Origin: Sipunculus nudus
Lineage: Eukaryota; Annelida; Sipuncula; Golfingiida; Sipunculidae
Length of the DNA: 64,000 bases
Direction: 5' to 3'
NCBI GenBank assembly: GCA_026874595.1
Contig: CM049317.1
Coordinates: forward strand, 59,742,618-59,806,617
Positions 58,336 to 64,000 of this stretch are shown one piece after another. The notes under the pieces were generated by a model. The model was given only the letters and a program-made list of their open reading frames with translations, did no database searches and was not told the DNA's origin. Position 1 is the stretch's first letter, and each line of letters opens with the position of its first letter. The translations under genes were made by a program, and so were the position numbers.

Positions 58336-59862
58336 TCACGTCGGATGGTCCAGTATTTGCGAGGGGTGAGCATATACATCAGATGGTCCTATAAATATTC
58401 ATGTGGGAATGAGTACTGAAAGTATTCATCTGAAAGTCAGCAGACATGTCAGATTGGCCTAAAATATTCATGTGGGAGTTATTAAACAGGACATTGGATC
58501 CAATAAACATTCAAGTGGGAGTAGGCATACACGTCAAATGGTCCTATTAAGCCCAAAACACACTGACGCGCGCGTGACGCGCACGTCAAGCGTCACGCGT
58601 CAAATCTGAAAAAAAGTCGCTCCACTCTATTTATCAATGACAAAACAGACTAACGCGCGCGTCAAGTGTCAGCTATCGCTCCTGGAGCTTGCCGCGTGGG
58701 GATTCCTGATAATAACATAACTAAAGAGAGGGTTTTCCCTCCCCAGCACTCGCATTCGAAATTAAACTGCGGATAAAACATTTGTTACAATTCATTGAAC
58801 AATAATTATTGATTTGTATCTGGATAGAAAACGTGCAACAAAGCAACACAGATATATAAATATAGTTAAGAATAGAAATCTGTCATATTTAGAACATGTT
58901 TGGTCACAAACAGATACATATTTGTATACAGTTAATCCAATGCTGATTATCAAATTAACATTTTTACACAGATAAACAAAAAAATACAATAGGTGCTTGG
59001 TTAATACCATCCAATCTGACGCGTGTCATGCGCGTTTTAGCAGCGTAAGTGTGTTTTGAATTAGTCGCGAGCCGCGCGCGTGGCGCACGCGTGCGTTAGT
59101 CTATTTTGGGCTTTAGCATTCACGTGGTACTGGGCATACACAACAGGTGGTCCTATACATATTCATGTGCGGTGAGCATACACATCAGATGAGCCTATAA
59201 ATAATCATGTGGGAAAGAGCATACACCATCTATGGTACTATAGATAATAATGTGTGAGCATGCTCATCAGATGGTCTTATAAATATTCATGTGGGAGTGA
59301 GCATACACGTCAGAAGGTCCTATGGATATTCATGTAGAAGTGAATATATCGTCCTATAGATATTCATGAGGGGTGAGCATTCACGTCAGATGGGCCTATA
59401 AATATTCATGTAAGAGTGAGCACACACGTTAGATGGGCCTATAAATATTCATGTGGGAATAAGCACACACGTTAGATGGGCCTATAAATATTCATGTGGG
59501 AATGAGCACACACGTCAGATGGGCCTATAAATATTCATGTGGGAATGAGCACACACGTCAGATGGGCCTATAAATATTCATGTGGGAATGAGCATACACG
59601 TCAAGATGGGCCTATAAATATTCATGTGGGAGTAAGCATACACGTCAGATGGTCCTATGGATATTCATGTAGGAGTGAGCATACAACTCAGATGGGCCTA
59701 TAAATATTCATGTGGGAGTGAGCATACACTTCCAATGGTACAAAAGATAATCATGTGGGAGTGAGCATACGTCAAATTGACATATAAATATTCATGTGGG
59801 GGTGAACATTCAAGTCAGATGGGCCTATAAACATTCATACACGTCAGATGGTACTACATGTA
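58336..59862 (+). repeat. 43-bp satellite array, about 22 units
   Basis: Units contain GGGCCTATAAATATTCATGT, GGGAATGAGCACACACGTCA and GAT. The most regular units are at 59395-59640. The array is interrupted by the MITE at 58550-59112; without it about 960 bp of array remain. Each unit carries a TATAAATA-like word, here a repeat feature rather than a promoter. Confidence 0.92.
58550..59112. mobile_element. Harbinger-type MITE, ACGCGCG-rich, inserted in the satellite
   Basis: TIRs AGCCCAAAACACACTGACGC (left) and, reversed, AGCCCAAAATAGACTAACGC (right). TTA flanks both ends (58547-58549, 59113-59115). Removing it and one TTA rejoins two satellite units in register. The ends are full of GCGCG and ACGCG words, while the middle (58740-59010) is AT-rich. 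Confidence 0.92.
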
Positions 59863-62800
59863 TAAGTAGAAGGAGAAGTAACAACATAGGTCACATGATC
59901 CTCGCAAACACATCTTTTTGAAAGCACAGTTACATTGTCTCATTCTCTGAAATCAGAAACAACCAAGAAATAAGTAAAGAATTATGTTTATTATCATGAA
60001 CGTACAGCCATGGTTTAATAATGGCTTAGAAACTGTAACAGTTTGTGCCGTTCTGTGTACACGTGCTTTGAGATCAGTCACACATTGCCAGTTAGCAGGC
60101 ACCGCCTCTTGAACAGTACTGCCACCTTTTAGGAACTACCGGTACTACCCTAACATAACAAGGTTTGCACATATTATAGTTACATCTGAACAGGTTTAAT
60201 TGTTACCCCTAATTGAAATTTGTAAGGTACCTGCAAGCTGCCATTTATGCATCGATATTAATCACTGATGCACACATGAAATCCTGGTTAATTGATTTAA
60301 CTCATTACAAACTGTCACCTTTGTGGGAGCCTAAATTAGAAATTGCACTTGTTTCATTTGTGAGATAATGTGTAGAATTGATAATATTAAATTAATCACA
60401 ATAATACATTGATAATCTAACAGTGATATAATAACCTGTGATCATAAAGTGCACTGCAACCAATCATGAAGTTAACTAGCTGCACATTTAAAATTGTAAC
60501 TAAGGAATATATAATATTATGCCTTTAAATTGCACTTTTGTTACCCAATTATGCCAGGCCCCTTAAAAAAGAACAAGAAAGATTATACAAGCAGTTGCAA
60601 TATCCCTTTCTTGAAAACTTAAACATAGTTTTATACTCAAAATGTTTACCCTTTGTATATTCTTCCTTCAAAGGTGCAACTGTTGGTTACATCTGATAAT
60701 GTGAAATGACGTCAAACCTTTTTGGCCTGTGGAAAACATTACTGTGAATAAAATTGTGACTTAATTGACAAGTATACACACCTTTCCCCACAAAGTCTTG
60801 ATCACACATAAATAAATCCTGGCTTTAAACAGTGAAATATTACTCCATTGTAAACCCAGCATGACCACGCGCCCAATACATGCTGTGGCTGCTGCAATGT
60901 CAAACCAAAGCATGCGCTATAAACCCAACAAACACACTTAAGTTTGATCGTTGAAAATCTATGGCCACTAATTAATGAGAATTGCCACTGATACCTCACC
61001 CACTGTTCTGAATTTGTCAATGAATATATTAAACCATATTTCGTCTGTTTGTAATATTCTATGACCTCTTCATAAATTCAAGCAAAATTTAAGCTACATA
61101 ATAATTAACTACAGTATATAGCTGTACTACCATGTTTGAGTAAAGATCTGAATAATTATTGTTACTGAAATTTATAGAATCAGTTTTGATTTTATTAATT
61201 CATCAAATCACATTAAAAAATTTCATTCAATATTATATGAAAAATAATTTGTTCAAACCAGAAAATTCCTGAAATCATAATTGACAGGATGGACAAAAAT
61301 ACATAGACCATTTGCATAATCAGCAAAAATTTAAGGATCCCACAATTTTGTTACAAAGAATTAATAAAAACAGATCACATTCTGAAAAACAGCTAATTTT
61401 CTTAATTGTCTCTCATCTACAGTCTTGGGTTTGACTGTGCTCAGTATCAGTGCTTTTTACATGTTGAACTACTATTGACATAAGGATATAAACTCTGTGG
61501 TGGTTATTTATAACTGTGCACTATATCCAACATGGTGGCCGCCGGCATGTTACATATCTAGAAATTTCAAGAGAGCCCAAGTAAAGAAGGCTGGAATTGC
61601 TATACACCCTGAGTAGGAGAGAAGAAGAAAATATTCCCACGAGTAAGAGAGAAGCACACGATTACCACCCTTATGCCCAGTTCATGGTGCCATCATTTCA
61701 TTAGAAACACACCGGGGAAAAATTTTCCCTTGATATTTTTACAGCCATTTCAGAAGCCGCATTAGGTTGACAGGATTAAGAATTAAAGAGACAAACCTTG
61801 TGAATGCTTATCTCATTAAGAAAGGGGTCACAGTTATCAGTCAGTCATGCATGAGAAAATGACATTGTAACAGTTGGAAATAATGAAAGGTCTTTTTGGC
61901 AGGGTTTATCTGTTTAAACAAAACTGGAGAACAATTTGTGTATAAAAAGTTCATATATCTTGGTTTGGCAGTGACTTTGACACACAAGGAATTAAAGGTT
62001 TTTGACATTCAAACACAGAACTAAGAACACAAAAAATATACCCAGACAACATGCAGTAACATTTCATGTATGGTCTCTTGGCTACAGAATAGTGGCTGAG
62101 ACTTGTCACATGACAACAGCTATTTGTCACATGACAACAGCACTGGTCACATGACAACAGCAGTGGTCACATGACAACAGCTTCCACTGGAGTTAAAAGC
62201 CTATATAGTACATAAATGCCACAGAGTTGAAAAACAGGTATTCCGGAAGATAAATTATGTTTCAAATGAGTTCCAACACCATATTCACTGCCCTTAAGTC
62301 AAACTCTGATAAATCAAGTTTCAATATTCTGTATTATATACCATCTTTGGGACATAATTATGTTATATATTTTAATTATACAATTAGTTCCATGAATCTA
62401 ATTTACAACCCCATAAATTCTATTCTACAGCTAGGAAATCAACCACACAAAATCTGTTCATGCATTGAAAGTCCTTCAACTCAGATTTAGCATTGTCATT
62501 GTTACAAATGAAGTATTTACAGAGGTAAAATTAAGCACATATTATAGTAACAGTACAGGTATATTCAATAATTTATACACAGACAACCATATAATAATAT
62601 TAATCAATATCACCCTTCCCCCCATTGAAAATAATTCTAATCCAAATTTTTGGATTGTTCTGCAATTTGCCAATTCTAATCTATTGTTTTATATGCAGTA
62701 TGATAATTCAATCACCCTTACCAGAATTCAAACACAATAAGTAGCCTATGATCAAATCAACTGTATCACGGACATCTATGTCTGTTTGTGCATTGTTCAA

Positions 62801-64000
62801 AGTAACCCTTGGAATGGCGACTGGCAAACCTCTAGGTTAAGAACACCTGTGCTTTGCCACTGCCATTTACGGGTGTAAACAAACGATTGCTAAGTCCTAA
62901 TTCACGAAAAACACACACATGCACACTGATTATTAAATACACAGAACTGGGCATATATCTGACCTCATATAAAATTCGTTGTTTGAACGAGGGGAGATTT
63001 AAACCACATGCTTTCTATATGTAGTAGGACTAGAACGAGTAGACTTGTACCACAATGTAGATTGATCAACTCCTGATAAATATTAGCACCATCCACTGTA
63101 TAAATGATGTACTGAAAAACAATTACGATAACCATTACTAAAACGAAATATTAACTAAAGTCAGAACCCCAGTGTTTCTGTGCTTCGGCTTTCTCAGGGT
63201 ATATCAGTGCTGCCACCTGCTTATTTTCTGTACCACATGCCCAGAGACTGAAAAAAAAAAATTCCCAGACCATCCTTGGAGTACACCTCAACAGTAATCG
63301 AATGCAACTAAAAAGTTTACATTTATCCTAGTTTTTATTACTCATTATAAGAATTTTGTCACAGAGCAAAGGCTAATTATTATAAACTTTGGCTTTATAA
63401 GAAAAAAGAAAAAAGAGAAAAACTGACTGTATCAGAAGCTTTGGACCTTTGGAAAATGACTGTAAGTGAATTTGTAGCACCAATGATTACCATATATGGT
63501 CATTATTTTATTTTCCTGGCTGGTAATTTCTGATGGTTAAAAAAAATGATGTATCAGGAACTCTTAAACAGAGAGACAAGGAATCAATCAAAAAGGTGGT
63601 CTGAAAAATACAACTTTTACATACTGTAAATCAGCCCTACTAGAATGGTTCTTTCCCCCCTCTTTTGTTACCTCTCCGATAAAACAGTATTTCACACATC
63701 AAAATTAAAGTTAATACTTCATGAATGTTTCGCTTTGTGTGTTTATCCTAACCATTGGCTGAAAACATCAGCTTGTGGTGTTACCTGCAATAACCAATAC
63801 TGAATAATAACAAGTCTACAAACTGAAGTTCGTATCACAGAGATATGGACTAAACCCACCAGCATACAGACTGGTATGCAAGCTGTCTGATTGACTAGAA
63901 ATTAAATTTTGATTGACAGTTTACTGAGCTGACCCCTACACACACACACATACACAGCAAAGCATTATGGGTAATATCACATGACCCATATTAGGTTCTG
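59863..64000. other. Unassigned AT-rich stretch, low in repeats
   Basis: Unlike the rest of the window it has few recognisable repeats. No exon with credible splice sites and no protein domain was found on either strand. TTTATT near 59988 could be a minus-strand poly(A) signal, and the stretch could be a long 3' UTR or intron of a gene beyond the right edge; this is speculation. Confidence 0.4.
62105..62181. promoter_or_regulatory. Four tandem GTCACATGAC motifs
   Basis: The 16-base core GTCACATGACAACAGC occurs four times at 20-21 bp spacing (62105, 62126, 62146, 62166). Each holds TCACATGA, the extended E-box bound by MITF/TFE-type bHLH-zip factors. Whether this is an enhancer or only a short tandem repeat is not decided by sequence. 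Confidence 0.7.

Noticed and set aside
58336-59862. CRISPR-like array
   Set aside because: Units are contiguous with no unique spacers, and the DNA is animal; it is a satellite. The same holds for the 13.9 and 37 kb arrays.

Overview
The window is animal nuclear DNA, AT-rich and repeat-dense. Introns have GT-AG borders, there are long (TA)n microsatellites, and the transposon families present (pogo-like psq/DDE/PHD, PIF/Harbinger, hAT and Tigger-type MITEs, non-LTR retroelements, a tRNA-headed SINE) are typical of lophotrochozoans. A mollusc, most likely a bivalve, is my best guess; this is an inference from repeat style and gene type, not from a diagnostic marker.

One host gene is well supported, on the + strand from about 39375 to 48700: a TATA promoter, a non-coding first exon and five coding exons that join to a 247-residue secreted protein. 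It has a signal peptide, a BRICHOS-type domain, a Lys-Arg processing site and a cationic C-terminal piece of 69 residues with nine cysteines. The order matches BRICHOS precursors such as chondromodulin and annelid antimicrobial-peptide precursors. One of the two canonical BRICHOS cysteines and the usual aspartate appear replaced, while a new cysteine has appeared nearby. Its introns hold a SINE, a hAT MITE with a perfect 8-bp duplication, a Tigger-type MITE, and a tandem array grown from the gene's own exon/intron junction.

Elsewhere: 1-8.4 kb is gene-free, with dispersed repeats and a 213-bp hairpin element. A complete, apparently intact pogo-like transposon lies at 8478-12333; its spliced transposase is 840 residues (psq HTH, DDD nuclease, Pro/Ala minisatellite, PHD finger). 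A short hairpin and a 46-bp minisatellite follow, and then an almost spacerless 4.5-kb palindrome at 14341-18825. A decayed PIF/Harbinger element occupies 20604-26823, with a broken MADF/Myb-like gene facing a transposase that has lost one catalytic Asp.

From 26.8 to 39.3 kb there is no gene, only a 300-bp direct duplication, a possible solo LTR, dispersed repeats and a 75-bp tandem array. After the BRICHOS gene come a tandem repeat block (50.4-53.1 kb), a decayed LINE (54.3-56.9 kb), two Harbinger-type MITEs with TTA duplications (57.1 and 58.6 kb), a LINE ORF1 relic, and a 43-bp satellite that one of the MITEs has split. The last 4 kb carries no recognised gene, only a cluster of four TCACATGA boxes.
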